This document shows positions 23,775 to 31,485 of a stretch of DNA of 32,061 bases, in pieces. Numbering within the stretch: position 1 is the first letter of the stretch; each line of letters starts with the position of its first letter. The notes under the pieces were generated by a model, which made no database searches, was not told the DNA's origin, and saw only the letters and a program-made list of their open reading frames with translations. The DNA is from Sideroxydans lithotrophicus (lineage in GTDB: Bacteria > Pseudomonadota > Gammaproteobacteria > Burkholderiales > Sulfuriferulaceae), in contig DZDB01000001.1 of assembly GCA_022736605.1 (NCBI GenBank), positions 1 through 32,061 of the forward strand, given 5' to 3'. A program made the position numbers and the translations under genes.

Positions 23775-25370
23775 ATGATCAGTACCGAACTGGTAGACAT
23801 ATCGCGGCTGCAGTTTGCCGTCACCGCGCTGTACCACTTTTTGTTTGTGCCCCTAACTATCGGGCTGGCAGTGATGCTGGTCGCGATGGAGCTGACCTAC
23901 GTCACCACCGGACGCCCGATATACAAGGACATGGTCAAGTTCTGGGGCAAGCTGTTCGGCATCAACTTCGCGCTCGGCGTCACCACTGGCATCACCATGG
24001 AGTTCCAGTTCGGCACCAACTGGGCGTATTACTCGCACTACGTCGGCGATATCTTTGGCGCGCCGCTGGCCATTGAAGGCTTGATGGCGTTCTTCCTCGA
24101 ATCCACTTTCATCGGCCTGTTTTTCTTTGGCTGGGACAAGCTCAGCAAATGGAAGCACTTCATGGTCACGGTATTCATGGCGCTGGGTTCCAACCTGTCG
24201 GCACTGTGGATATTGATCGCCAACGGCTGGATGCAGAATCCGGTCGGTACCGAATTTTCCTTCATCACCATGCGCATGGAAATGACCGATTTCTGGTCCA
24301 TCGTATTCAATCCGGTGGCGCAGGCCAAGTTCGTCCACACCGTGTCGGCCGGGTATGTCACTGCGGCGCTGTTCGTACTGGGCATTTCCAGCTATTACCT
24401 GCTCAAGGGTCGCGATCTCGATTTTGCCCGGCGTTCGTTCCGTATCGCAGCCGGTTTCGGCTTTGCCTCGGCATTGTCCGTCATTGTGCTGGGGGATGAA
24501 TCCGGTTATAGCGTTGGCGAGGCGCAACACACCAAGCTCGCGGCGATGGAAGCCATGTGGCATACCGAACCGGCACCAGCGCCATTCACGCTGTTTGCGC
24601 TGCCCAACGAAAAAACCCAGACCAACGAATATGAAATCCAGATTCCTTACGCCATGGGTCTGATCGGTACGCGCTCCATCAGCAAGACCATCCCTGGCAT
24701 TGCCGAGATCAAGGAAAAAAATCGCGCCCGCATCATCAACGGCATGATTGCGGTCACCGCGCTGGAACAGCTGCGCAAAGACAAAACCAATGCCACCGCG
24801 CTGGCGACATTCAACGCCCACAAGGTCGATCTGGGCTTCGGTCTGCTGCTGAAGAAATATACCGAAGACGTATCGGCCGCAACGCCAGCGATGATTCAGC
24901 AGGCGGTAGACAGCACCATCCCGAAAATCGCACCGATGTTCTGGAGCTTCCGCATCATGGTAGCGCTGGGCTTCCTGTTCCTCATATTGTTCAGTTTCGC
25001 GCTGCTCTATTCGATCAAAGGCAACTTTATCGAAAAGCGCTGGCTACTGCGCTGGGCGCTGTGGTTCATCCCGATGCCTTGGGTCGCGATCGAGCTGGGT
25101 TGGATCGTTGCCGAGTATGGCCGTCAGCCGTGGAGTATTTACGGTGTACTGCCAACTCACCTGTCGGTATCCAGCCTGACCCCCGGCAATGTATACGCGT
25201 CACTCGCAGGTTTTGTCGCTTTCTACACCGTGCTGCTGATCGTCGAAGTGTATTTGATGGCGAAATACGCGCGCCTGGGACCAGCCAGCCTCGGCACCGG
25301 CCGGTATCACGGTGAAACAAAACATGGCGGCGGCACTATTCCTGTCGGCGCACCCGCTGACAAGGCATAA
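23775..25370 (+). CDS. cydA: Cytochrome bd ubiquinol oxidase subunit I
   Basis: CydA binds all three hemes and the quinol in the inner membrane and helps reduce oxygen to water without proton pumping. At 531 residues it is of the long Q-loop class. Heme ligands correspond to His21 (ALYHFLFVPLT), His188 (KFVHTVSAGY) and Met395 (SFRIMVALGF). The quinol-binding loop has NEKTQTNEYEIQIPYAMGLIG, and the conserved GRQPW is in VAEYGRQPWSIYGVLPT. Cytochrome bd enzymes are known to tolerate sulfide and nitric oxide, which suits the persulfide and globin genes downstream. The cydDC assembly genes are not in the window. Confidence 0.98.
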   Translation: MISTELVDISRLQFAVTALYHFLFVPLTIGLAVMLVAMELTYVTTGRPIYKDMVKFWGKLFGINFALGVTTGITMEFQFGTNWAYYSHYVGDIFGAPLAIEGLMAFFLESTFIGLFFFGWDKLSKWKHFMVTVFMALGSNLSALWILIANGWMQNPVGTEFSFITMRMEMTDFWSIVFNPVAQAKFVHTVSAGYVTAALFVLGISSYYLLKGRDLDFARRSFRIAAGFGFASALSVIVLGDESGYSVGEAQHTKLAAMEAMWHTEPAPAPFTLFALPNEKTQTNEYEIQIPYAMGLIGTRSISKTIPGIAEIKEKNRARIINGMIAVTALEQLRKDKTNATALATFNAHKVDLGFGLLLKKYTEDVSAATPAMIQQAVDSTIPKIAPMFWSFRIMVALGFLFLILFSFALLYSIKGNFIEKRWLLRWALWFIPMPWVAIELGWIVAEYGRQPWSIYGVLPTHLSVSSLTPGNVYASLAGFVAFYTVLLIVEVYLMAKYARLGPASLGTGRYHGETKHGGGTIPVGAPADKA

Positions 25371-25381
25371 GGGAGAAAAAC

Positions 25382-26518
25382 ATGGACTACGAAAGCCTGA
25401 AACTCATCTGGTGGTTGCTGGTCGGGGTATTGCTGATTGGTTTTGCCATCATGGACGGTCACGATATGGGCGTCGGCACACTGCTGCCCTTTGTCGGCCG
25501 CAACGACCTGGAACGCCGCGCTGTCATCAATACCGTCGCACCGCACTGGGAAGGTAACCAGGTCTGGTTTGTCACGGCAGGCGGTGCTATTTTCGCCGCC
25601 TGGCCGCTGATCTACGCCACCGCCTTTTCGGGATTCTACTGGGCCATGATGGCGGCGTTATGGGCGCTGTTTTTCCGTCCGGTCGGCTTTACCTACCGCT
25701 CAAAAATCCATAACGCGACCTGGCGCAGCACCTGGGACTGGGGGCTGTTCATCGGCGGCGCGGTGCCACCGATCATCTTCGGCGTGGCGTTCGGCAATCT
25801 GTTGCTGGGCGTGCCGTTCCAGTTCGACGACACGTTGCGTTCCAGCTACACCGGCACGTTCTGGCAACTGCTCAACCCGTTCGGCCTGCTGGCGGGCGTG
25901 GTCAGCCTGTCGATGCTGACCTTCCAGGGTGCCAATTACCTGATGCTGCGTACCGAGGGCGACATCTATCGTCGCGTGCGCACCGCCAGCCTGATTTTTG
26001 GCGTGGCCACGCTGGTGACATTTGCACTGGCTGGGTTGTGGATCATGAAAGGTATTGATGGCTACGTCATTACCAGCCACATTGACCCCAACGCCCTGCC
26101 CGACCCCATGGATAAAACCGTGGTCAAGACAGCGGGTGCCTGGATGAGTAATTACACCACCTACGCCTGGGCTAAATGGATTCCCATCGGCACCTTCATC
26201 GCCATCGCACTGGGCATCGTGTTTTCCCGCCTGCACAAGGCGGGGCTGGCTTTCGTCGCTTCGTCAATCACCTGCGCCGGCATCATCGGCACCGCCGGTG
26301 TGTCGATGTTCCCGTTTCTCATGCCATCCTCGTCCGATCCGCGTTCCAGCCTGACAGTATGGGATAGCGTGTCGTCGGAACTGACGCTGGGCGTGATGCT
26401 TGGTGCGACCGTGGTGTTCATGCCGTTGATCATTTTTTACACTTCATGGGCGTACAAGGTGATGTGGGGCAAGGTCACCACCGATTTCATCAAAGCCAAT
26501 GACCACTCTGTTTATTAA
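25382..26518 (+). CDS. cydB: Cytochrome bd ubiquinol oxidase subunit II
   Basis: CydB is the second core subunit of the bd oxidase. The 378-residue length matches the E. coli protein, with about eight to nine membrane helices. Family segments include FAIMDGHDMGVGTLLPF, the conserved NTVAPHWEGNQVWFVTAGGA, RPVGFTYRSK and the C-terminal GVSMFPFLMPSS. AAGGGAG precedes the ATG by about seven bases. It starts 11 bases after cydA. Confidence 0.98.
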   Translation: MDYESLKLIWWLLVGVLLIGFAIMDGHDMGVGTLLPFVGRNDLERRAVINTVAPHWEGNQVWFVTAGGAIFAAWPLIYATAFSGFYWAMMAALWALFFRPVGFTYRSKIHNATWRSTWDWGLFIGGAVPPIIFGVAFGNLLLGVPFQFDDTLRSSYTGTFWQLLNPFGLLAGVVSLSMLTFQGANYLMLRTEGDIYRRVRTASLIFGVATLVTFALAGLWIMKGIDGYVITSHIDPNALPDPMDKTVVKTAGAWMSNYTTYAWAKWIPIGTFIAIALGIVFSRLHKAGLAFVASSITCAGIIGTAGVSMFPFLMPSSSDPRSSLTVWDSVSSELTLGVMLGATVVFMPLIIFYTSWAYKVMWGKVTTDFIKANDHSVY

Positions 26519-26541
26519 TCGAGATTGCCAGAAAGCCTCCG

Positions 26542-26952
26542 ATGAATTCTGCTTATTACGCATTGCCGCTGATGCTCGCGCTGACCGGCGCCGAAGCCGC
26601 CACCCTTAACGTGGCGCTGGAGGGCGTCAAGGCTGGCGGCGGCAAACTCACCGTGCTGCTCTATGAGCGTGCCGAAGGCTTTCCCAAGGAAGCGCGTGCC
26701 AGCCAGCGTTTTGTGCTGCCACAAGGCAAAAACACGCTCGCCATAGACGGCCTGAAACCGGGGCAGTACGCGGTCATGGCCTATCATGACGAGGACGGCA
26801 ACGGCGAACTGAACCGCCTGTTTGGCATGATTCCGCAAGAAGGCTGGGGCTTGTCGAACAACTCCAAAGTCAGCGGCAAACCCGCGTTCAAGGATGCTGC
26901 CGTCACGCTGGCTGAACCCGACAGCGCCATTACCATTCACCTTAACTATTGA
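26542..26952 (+). CDS. DUF2141 secreted protein
   Basis: This 136-residue protein has a signal peptide (ALPLMLALTGAEA, cleavage near residue 19) and a beta-rich domain matching DUF2141: LNVALEGVKAGGGKLTVLLY, then LKPGQYAVMAYHDEDGNGELNRLFGMIPQEGWGLSNN. The DEDGNGELN stretch looks like a calcium-type acidic loop. Function is unknown. It is unusual here because it separates cydB from cydX, with gaps of only 23 and 12 bases, so it is co-expressed with the oxidase and probably acts in the periplasm. The ribosome site is weak (AGAAAG). Confidence 0.86.
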   Translation: MNSAYYALPLMLALTGAEAATLNVALEGVKAGGGKLTVLLYERAEGFPKEARASQRFVLPQGKNTLAIDGLKPGQYAVMAYHDEDGNGELNRLFGMIPQEGWGLSNNSKVSGKPAFKDAAVTLAEPDSAITIHLNY

Positions 26953-26964
26953 AGGAGAACCATC

Positions 26965-27084
26965 ATGTGGTATTTCGCCTGGATCCTCGGCGTCAGCATG
27001 GCCGTATTGCTCGCCTCAATGGCCGCCACCATGTGTGACGCCAAAGACTGCGCACTGGACGCCGCGGATCGCAGCAAACACTGA
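26965..27084 (+). CDS. cydX: CydX small subunit of cytochrome bd
   Basis: This 39-residue protein begins MWYFAWILGVSMAVLLASMAA, the typical CydX single helix with its conserved MWYFAWILG start. CydX stabilises the hemes and activity of the bd oxidase. AAGGAG lies nine bases upstream of the ATG. The C-terminal tail is longer and more polar than usual, with two cysteines (Cys24 and Cys29) separated by four residues. Two paired thiols in this subunit are not a usual feature as far as I know. It lies six bases before ybgE. Confidence 0.95.
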   Translation: MWYFAWILGVSMAVLLASMAATMCDAKDCALDAADRSKH

Positions 27085-27090
27085 TCAAGC

Positions 27091-27378
27091 ATGACTTCGA
27101 TCTTATTCAAACATCGCTGGGGGCGGTGGGTTTCCCTCGCGGCTGCAGCCAGCCTGGCGCTGGCGATTACCGCCTATCCACGCGGTCTGATGCATGGTGG
27201 CGTGGCACTGGATCACGGCCTGCTCAGCCTGCTGATGTGGGGCATGTCAGCCGGATTCGTGCACGGTGTCGGCTTCGATCCGGACAACCGCTGGTTGCGC
27301 CTGTTACTCGGCCCGCTGGCTGCCTGGCCGTTGCTGCTGCTGGGGTGGGTTCTCTTTATACGTAACTATCTGGCTTGA
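27091..27378 (+). CDS. ybgE: Cyd operon protein YbgE
   Basis: This 95-residue inner-membrane protein has three hydrophobic segments and the family motif SAGFVHGVGFDP between the second and third. YbgE proteins are encoded with cydABX in many proteobacteria; their role in the oxidase is unclear. It begins six bases after the cydX stop. Confidence 0.9.
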   Translation: MTSILFKHRWGRWVSLAAAASLALAITAYPRGLMHGGVALDHGLLSLLMWGMSAGFVHGVGFDPDNRWLRLLLGPLAAWPLLLLGWVLFIRNYLA

Positions 27379-27432
27379 TATTGAGCCAGTTGACCGCATT
27401 CTTTGCGTATACGACTGAAAAAGGTGAAGCAC

Positions 27433-28134
27433 ATGATTCATTTTCGCCAGCTATTTGACGAAACCAGTTCGACTTACACCTATCTGCTGGGTGATCCGAT
27501 ACACCATGAAGCGGTGCTGATCGACCCGGTGCGTGAGCACGTCGCGCTTTATCTGGCGCTGCTGGAAGAACAGCAACTGAAACTGTCCGCAGTACTGGAA
27601 ACCCATGTCCACGCTGACCACATCACTGGCGCTGCACAGCTACGTGAGCAAACCGGCGCACAGACCGTGATCAGCATTCACGGCGGCGCGCCCTGTGCCG
27701 ATGTCCATCTGCAAGGTGACGAACGCCTGCATTTTGGCACGGAAACCATCGCCGTACTCGCTACGCCGGGTCATACATCTGGCTGCACCAGCTACCTGTG
27801 GCGTGACCGCCTGTTCAGTGGCGATGCCCTGTTAATCGGTGACTGTGGCCGAACCGATTTTCAAGGAGGTGATGCAGGTGTGTTATATGACAGCATCACG
27901 CGCAAAATCTGGCCATTACAGGGTGAAACGCTGGTGTATCCGGGGCACGACTATCACCATCGACATGTCTCCAGCGTAGAACAGGAACGCGAGTCCAACC
28001 CGCGACTTGCCGGTAAAAGCCGGGACGAATTCATTGCCATTATGGCCAACCTCAACTTACCCAGGCCGCGCCTGATTGACCAGGCCGTACCCGCCAACCA
28101 GTTATGCGGCCATGAGGCCTCACATGCAGCCTGA
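27433..28134 (+). CDS. pdo: Persulfide dioxygenase (ETHE1-type MBL)
   Basis: This 233-residue cytosolic enzyme oxidises glutathione persulfide to sulfite with molecular oxygen, using one iron. The metal motif is His58-x-His60-x-Asp62-His63 in LETHVHADHITGA. ETHE1-type features include the N-terminal MIHFRQLFDETSSTYTYLLGD, TPGHTSGCTSY, the LLIGDCGRTDFQGGD segment and YPGHDYHHRHVSSV. The ATG at 27433 has AAGGTG seven bases upstream; an upstream in-frame start at 27403 is unsupported. It is 54 bases after ybgE and overlaps the globin gene by 11 bases. Presence in the cyd operon together with a FisR-like regulator points to sulfane-sulfur detoxification. No sqr gene is in the window. Confidence 0.92.
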   Translation: MIHFRQLFDETSSTYTYLLGDPIHHEAVLIDPVREHVALYLALLEEQQLKLSAVLETHVHADHITGAAQLREQTGAQTVISIHGGAPCADVHLQGDERLHFGTETIAVLATPGHTSGCTSYLWRDRLFSGDALLIGDCGRTDFQGGDAGVLYDSITRKIWPLQGETLVYPGHDYHHRHVSSVEQERESNPRLAGKSRDEFIAIMANLNLPRPRLIDQAVPANQLCGHEASHAA

Positions 28135-28531
28135 AACCCCGATGACCGGAACCATACAAAACCACTTTGAACGCATCGGCGGCGCAGATAAAATTCGCGC
28201 CTTGGTGAAACGTTTTTATCAGATCATGGACGAACTCCCGGAGTCGTATGGCATTCGCAAGTTGCACGCCGAAGACCTGCAAGGTTCGGAAGACAAGCTA
28301 TTCAAGTTTTTGAATGGCTGGATGGGCGGCCCACAACTGTATGTGCAGGAGTACGGCCACCCGATGTTGCGGCGCCGCCACCTGCCGTTTCCGATCAGTG
28401 AATCGGAACGCGACCAGTGGCTGCTGTGCATGGATCTGGCACTCAAGGAAGTCGTCGAAGATGATTCATTGCGCGCCGAGTTGTCCGCTGCATTTGCCAA
28501 AGTCGGCGACCATATGCGCAACAAACATTAA
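28124..28531 (+). CDS. Truncated (2/2) hemoglobin, group II
   Basis: This 135-residue globin has the group II pattern FERIGGADKIRALVKRFYQIMDELPE, LFKFLNGWMGGPQLY, and the proximal heme ligand His86 in MLRRRHLPFPI. Group II truncated hemoglobins bind oxygen, nitric oxide and sometimes sulfide, and may protect against reactive nitrogen or hand oxygen to enzymes. I chose the ATG at 28124 because GAGG lies six bases upstream and it overlaps the dioxygenase stop by 11 bases, implying coupling; an ATG at 28142 would also give a complete domain. Supply of oxygen to the adjacent dioxygenase is a speculative role. Confidence 0.92.
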   Translation: MQPETPMTGTIQNHFERIGGADKIRALVKRFYQIMDELPESYGIRKLHAEDLQGSEDKLFKFLNGWMGGPQLYVQEYGHPMLRRRHLPFPISESERDQWLLCMDLALKEVVEDDSLRAELSAAFAKVGDHMRNKH

Positions 28532-28551
28532 TTTTTTAACTGGAGAATCCC

Positions 28552-28932
28552 ATGAGCCTGACCCCACAACAACTTGTCGCCGAAGCCAAAGCCCAGATCA
28601 AAGAGATCGATACCACCACTGCGGCACAACATATCGACGCTGGCAGCGTGGTCATTGACGTGCGTGAACCTGCCGAATTTGAATCCGCACACCTGCCCAC
28701 CGCCATCAGCATTCCACGTGGTTTGCTCGAATTCAAAACCGACCATCCGGCACTGGCAGACAAGGCCGCTGAAATCCTGCTGTACTGCAAAACCGGTGGA
28801 CGTTCCGCGCTGGCCGCGCTCAACCTGCAGCGCCTTGGTTACAGCAACGTGCGCTCCATGAGTGGTGGCTTCGATGCCTGGATCAACCAGGGTCAGACTG
28901 TTACCAAGGACACCACCCAGTACGGCGGCTGA
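28552..28932 (+). CDS. Rhodanese (sulfurtransferase) domain protein
   Basis: This single-domain rhodanese of 126 residues moves sulfane sulfur between donors such as thiosulfate, glutathione persulfide and thiols. The catalytic Cys79 is in LLYCKTGGRSA, with the family start VVIDVREPAEFESAHLPTAISIP. The GRS loop after the cysteine is the usual six-residue active-site loop. GGAG precedes the ATG. It lies 20 bases after the globin gene and ends the operon. With the persulfide dioxygenase it could form persulfide or use sulfite to make thiosulfate, as known for fused and paired enzymes. Confidence 0.93.
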   Translation: MSLTPQQLVAEAKAQIKEIDTTTAAQHIDAGSVVIDVREPAEFESAHLPTAISIPRGLLEFKTDHPALADKAAEILLYCKTGGRSALAALNLQRLGYSNVRSMSGGFDAWINQGQTVTKDTTQYGG

Positions 28933-28940
28933 TCCTTCGC

Positions 28941-28956
28941 GCCAGGCGCTCCTGGC
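28941..28956. other. Hairpin in the convergent gap after rhodanese
   Basis: GCCAGG-CGCT-CCTGGC forms a six-pair stem with a four-base loop, followed on the plus strand by seven As. It lies between convergent genes, where a terminator is expected, but the T-run is on the wrong side for both strands. It may still slow transcription or protect a 3' end. Confidence 0.35.
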
Positions 28957-28973
28957 AAAAAAACAGTACCGAT

Positions 28974-31187
28974 TTACAGGCCGGTTTTGAGTAAACTTGC
29001 ATACTCGGCCGGTGGCAAGGCCGCGCTGTACAAAAAGCCCTGAATCTCGTCACAACCGTGCTGTAGCAGGAAATCGCGCTGCTCAGCCGTTTCCACGCCT
29101 TCGGCAATCACGCGCATTTGCATGCCGTGCGCCAGCTGAATAATGGCACGCACAATTGCAGCATCATCCCCATCCCGCCCTAACTCGTGAATAAACGAAC
29201 GGTCTATCTTGACGGCGTCAATCGGGAAACGCTTGAGGTACGCCAGACTGGAATATCCCGTTCCAAAATCGTCGATTGTCAGGCGCACGCCACGCTGCTT
29301 GAGTGCGTTCAAGGTGTCGAGCGTTTGACGGGTATTGGTCATCGCCGTGCTTTCGGTGATTTCTATCTCAAGCTGTCCGGCGTCAAGGCCGGTTTCCTGC
29401 AACACCTGATCGACCATCAGCAACAGATTCGGCAAGGCAAACTGTCGCGCTGAAAAATTCACCGCAACACGCTGACCCGGCAGGCTGTCGCGCTGCCAGG
29501 TCACGATTTGCTGACATGCCTGCCGCAATACCCATAAGCCGATCGGCTCCATCAAACTACTGGCCTCGATTGTGGGGATGAAGTGGCTGGGCTGGATGAT
29601 GCCACTGCGAGGATGACGCCAGCGCAACAAGGCTTCGGCACCGGTGATGCGCTGATGCACGGCGTCGACTTTGGGTTGGTAATACAACTCGAATTCGCCT
29701 TGCTCCAGCGCCCGGCGCAAGCCACCTTCCAGGCTTAACTGAAGCTTGCTGGCAATATTCATGCTGGAATTGAAATAGAGGAAACCACAATTCTGCTGCT
29801 TGGCGCGATACATCGCAGTATCGGCGTGGCGCAATAGCTCCTGCGCATCGTCGAGCATTGCTGGCGTGCCGCCAATCGTACTGCTGGTAGAACGCAACAC
29901 ACCAATTCCAATACTGGCAGACATAACGTAATCACGATCCAGCAAAGTGAGTGGCTCAGCCATCGCCTGGAGTATTTTTTGCGCAACTGCTGCCGCAGCG
30001 CGGGCAGCATGCTCACCCACCACCAGTACCGTAAACTCATCGCCGCCGATACGCGCGACAAAATCTTCACTGCGCACGCTCGCCTGAATCCGTGTCGCCA
30101 TGATTTGCAGTAGCTGGTCGCCGGCCTGATGTCCGAGCGTATCGTTGATTTGTTTAAAGCGATCAAGATCAAGATACAACAAAGCGACATTGCCGCCATG
30201 GCGCTGTACATGCGCCGTGGTGCGTTCCATCTGCTCCTGGAACGCGGCACGATTGGCTAAACCTGTGAGGCTGTCAAACCGCGCCAATCGATCAAGCCGC
30301 CATTCCGAATGTTTGCGCTCAGCCAGCGCGGCGGCCACCAGCAAGCCTGACAGGGCAATGATGGACAGCAGAATCTGCATATCAAACAGCGTGGCATAGG
30401 TGAATGTCCCGGCCATCGGCCGAAACGCCGTTGCCATGCCTACCGTCGCAGCCGCCAGCGTCACCAGGGTCACGCCCGGCACGCCAAAACGCAGGGCGGC
30501 CCAGATCAGGAAGGCAAACAACACATAATGGTTCTGATCCACCCCGGTCAGCACCGATGCGCCCACCGAAGCCAGCATCAGCACCAGAATGGCGCTCGCT
30601 TCAAATGCGGTCCAGGGATGAATGGCCTGACGCCGGTGTACCCACCAGACCATCAGGGCGGGCGCAACCAGCAGGCAGCCCATCATGTCGCCCATCCACC
30701 ACATGAACCATCCCCGAGCCAGCTCATTGGACGGCAGCAGATGCGTCCCACCCAGCGCGGCAATCCCAACACTCGCGCTCACAGCACACGCCAGTGGCGC
30801 TGCAAAAAATGCTAATTTAACAACATCTTGTACCCGGTCGAGCGCTGCGTGAAACCCGCCTGAACGATTCAGTAACCACAGTGCCGCGAGTGCCTCCAGA
30901 CTGCAACCAACACCGATAGCCAGCGCCACATACCAGGGGAAAATGATCAGGCTGGCAAAAAAGGCACCCGCAAGAATCGCTGGCCAATAACGCCAACCCA
31001 GCAACACCAGCCCGGCAATGGCAAGACCACTGGCTGGCCAGACGGCGCTCACCGAACTGTTCATGGCGGCGGCCAGCCACAGACCAAATCGCGCCGCAAG
31101 AAAATAGCCCAACGCCAGTGCGAGCAGTGTCACCCCAAAACGAATACGGGGTGCGTAAAACCCCTCAGCGATGGCCGACCGTAGCAT
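28974..31187 (-). CDS. MASE1-GGDEF-EAL cyclic-di-GMP protein
   Basis: This 737-residue inner-membrane protein has an N-terminal MASE1 sensor of about eight helices (residues 10-290, including AAMNSSVSAVWPASGLAIAGLVLLG), then a diguanylate cyclase and a phosphodiesterase domain. GGDEF is intact at 381-385, and an inhibitory-site RxxD (RSED) sits exactly five residues before it. The EAL domain has E518-A-L, the asparagine in VNFSARQF, EITES, the aspartate pair in TIDDFGTGYSSL, the lysine in VKIDRSFI and the glutamate in AEGVETAEQ, so both activities are possible. It is the last gene of an operon after the FIST gene, 18 bases from the coiled-coil gene. The signal sensed by MASE1 is unknown. Confidence 0.95.
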   Translation of the reverse strand: MLRSAIAEGFYAPRIRFGVTLLALALGYFLAARFGLWLAAAMNSSVSAVWPASGLAIAGLVLLGWRYWPAILAGAFFASLIIFPWYVALAIGVGCSLEALAALWLLNRSGGFHAALDRVQDVVKLAFFAAPLACAVSASVGIAALGGTHLLPSNELARGWFMWWMGDMMGCLLVAPALMVWWVHRRQAIHPWTAFEASAILVLMLASVGASVLTGVDQNHYVLFAFLIWAALRFGVPGVTLVTLAAATVGMATAFRPMAGTFTYATLFDMQILLSIIALSGLLVAAALAERKHSEWRLDRLARFDSLTGLANRAAFQEQMERTTAHVQRHGGNVALLYLDLDRFKQINDTLGHQAGDQLLQIMATRIQASVRSEDFVARIGGDEFTVLVVGEHAARAAAAVAQKILQAMAEPLTLLDRDYVMSASIGIGVLRSTSSTIGGTPAMLDDAQELLRHADTAMYRAKQQNCGFLYFNSSMNIASKLQLSLEGGLRRALEQGEFELYYQPKVDAVHQRITGAEALLRWRHPRSGIIQPSHFIPTIEASSLMEPIGLWVLRQACQQIVTWQRDSLPGQRVAVNFSARQFALPNLLLMVDQVLQETGLDAGQLEIEITESTAMTNTRQTLDTLNALKQRGVRLTIDDFGTGYSSLAYLKRFPIDAVKIDRSFIHELGRDGDDAAIVRAIIQLAHGMQMRVIAEGVETAEQRDFLLQHGCDEIQGFLYSAALPPAEYASLLKTGL

Positions 31188-31205
31188 TTAAGCTGTATCG
31201 ATAAT

Positions 31206-31463
31206 TTATTGAACGACCGCGTCAATATGCGCGCGCACCGCTTCGAGCGCTTCGCTGAGTGTATCTTCTGACAGGCCATTGAGGCTTTCTGCCAGAATTT
31301 CTGCCGCCTGCAGCGTTTCTGCGGCGAGGCTGGCGCTGTCCAGCTCGGCGACAAAAACGGCTGCCGCACCAGACACCCGCAGCAAGGCATCACGCTCACG
31401 CATCAGCATTTCAACTTCATTGCGCAGCATGGACACTTCCTGATCGCTTTGGGTATGAGACAT
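31206..31463 (-). CDS. Small coiled-coil protein of unknown function
   Basis: I do not recognise this 85-residue protein. Residues 8-28 (EVSMLRNEVEMLMRERDALLR) form a heptad-like coiled coil, followed by an Ala/Glu/Leu-rich helical part, so it is probably an all-helical oligomer. The ATG at 31463 has AAGGAAAG upstream; a longer frame to 31553 runs into the FIST gene and is unsupported. It sits between the FIST gene (22 bases) and the GGDEF-EAL gene (18 bases), and may connect the sensor with the output protein. Confidence 0.7.
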   Translation of the reverse strand: MSHTQSDQEVSMLRNEVEMLMRERDALLRVSGAAAVFVAELDSASLAAETLQAAEILAESLNGLSEDTLSEALEAVRAHIDAVVQ

Positions 31464-31485
31464 ACACTTTCCTTCCTGATAATTA

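Noticed and set aside
23853-24821. Minus-strand open frame of 322 codons
   Set aside because: It is antisense to cydA and has the biased composition (His, Gln, Arg, Asp rich) typical of a shadow frame.
28941-28964. Intrinsic terminator between the rhodanese and GGDEF-EAL genes
   Set aside because: The hairpin is good, but the A/T run is on the 5' side for minus-strand RNA and is poly-A for plus-strand RNA, so neither transcript gets a U-tract after the stem.
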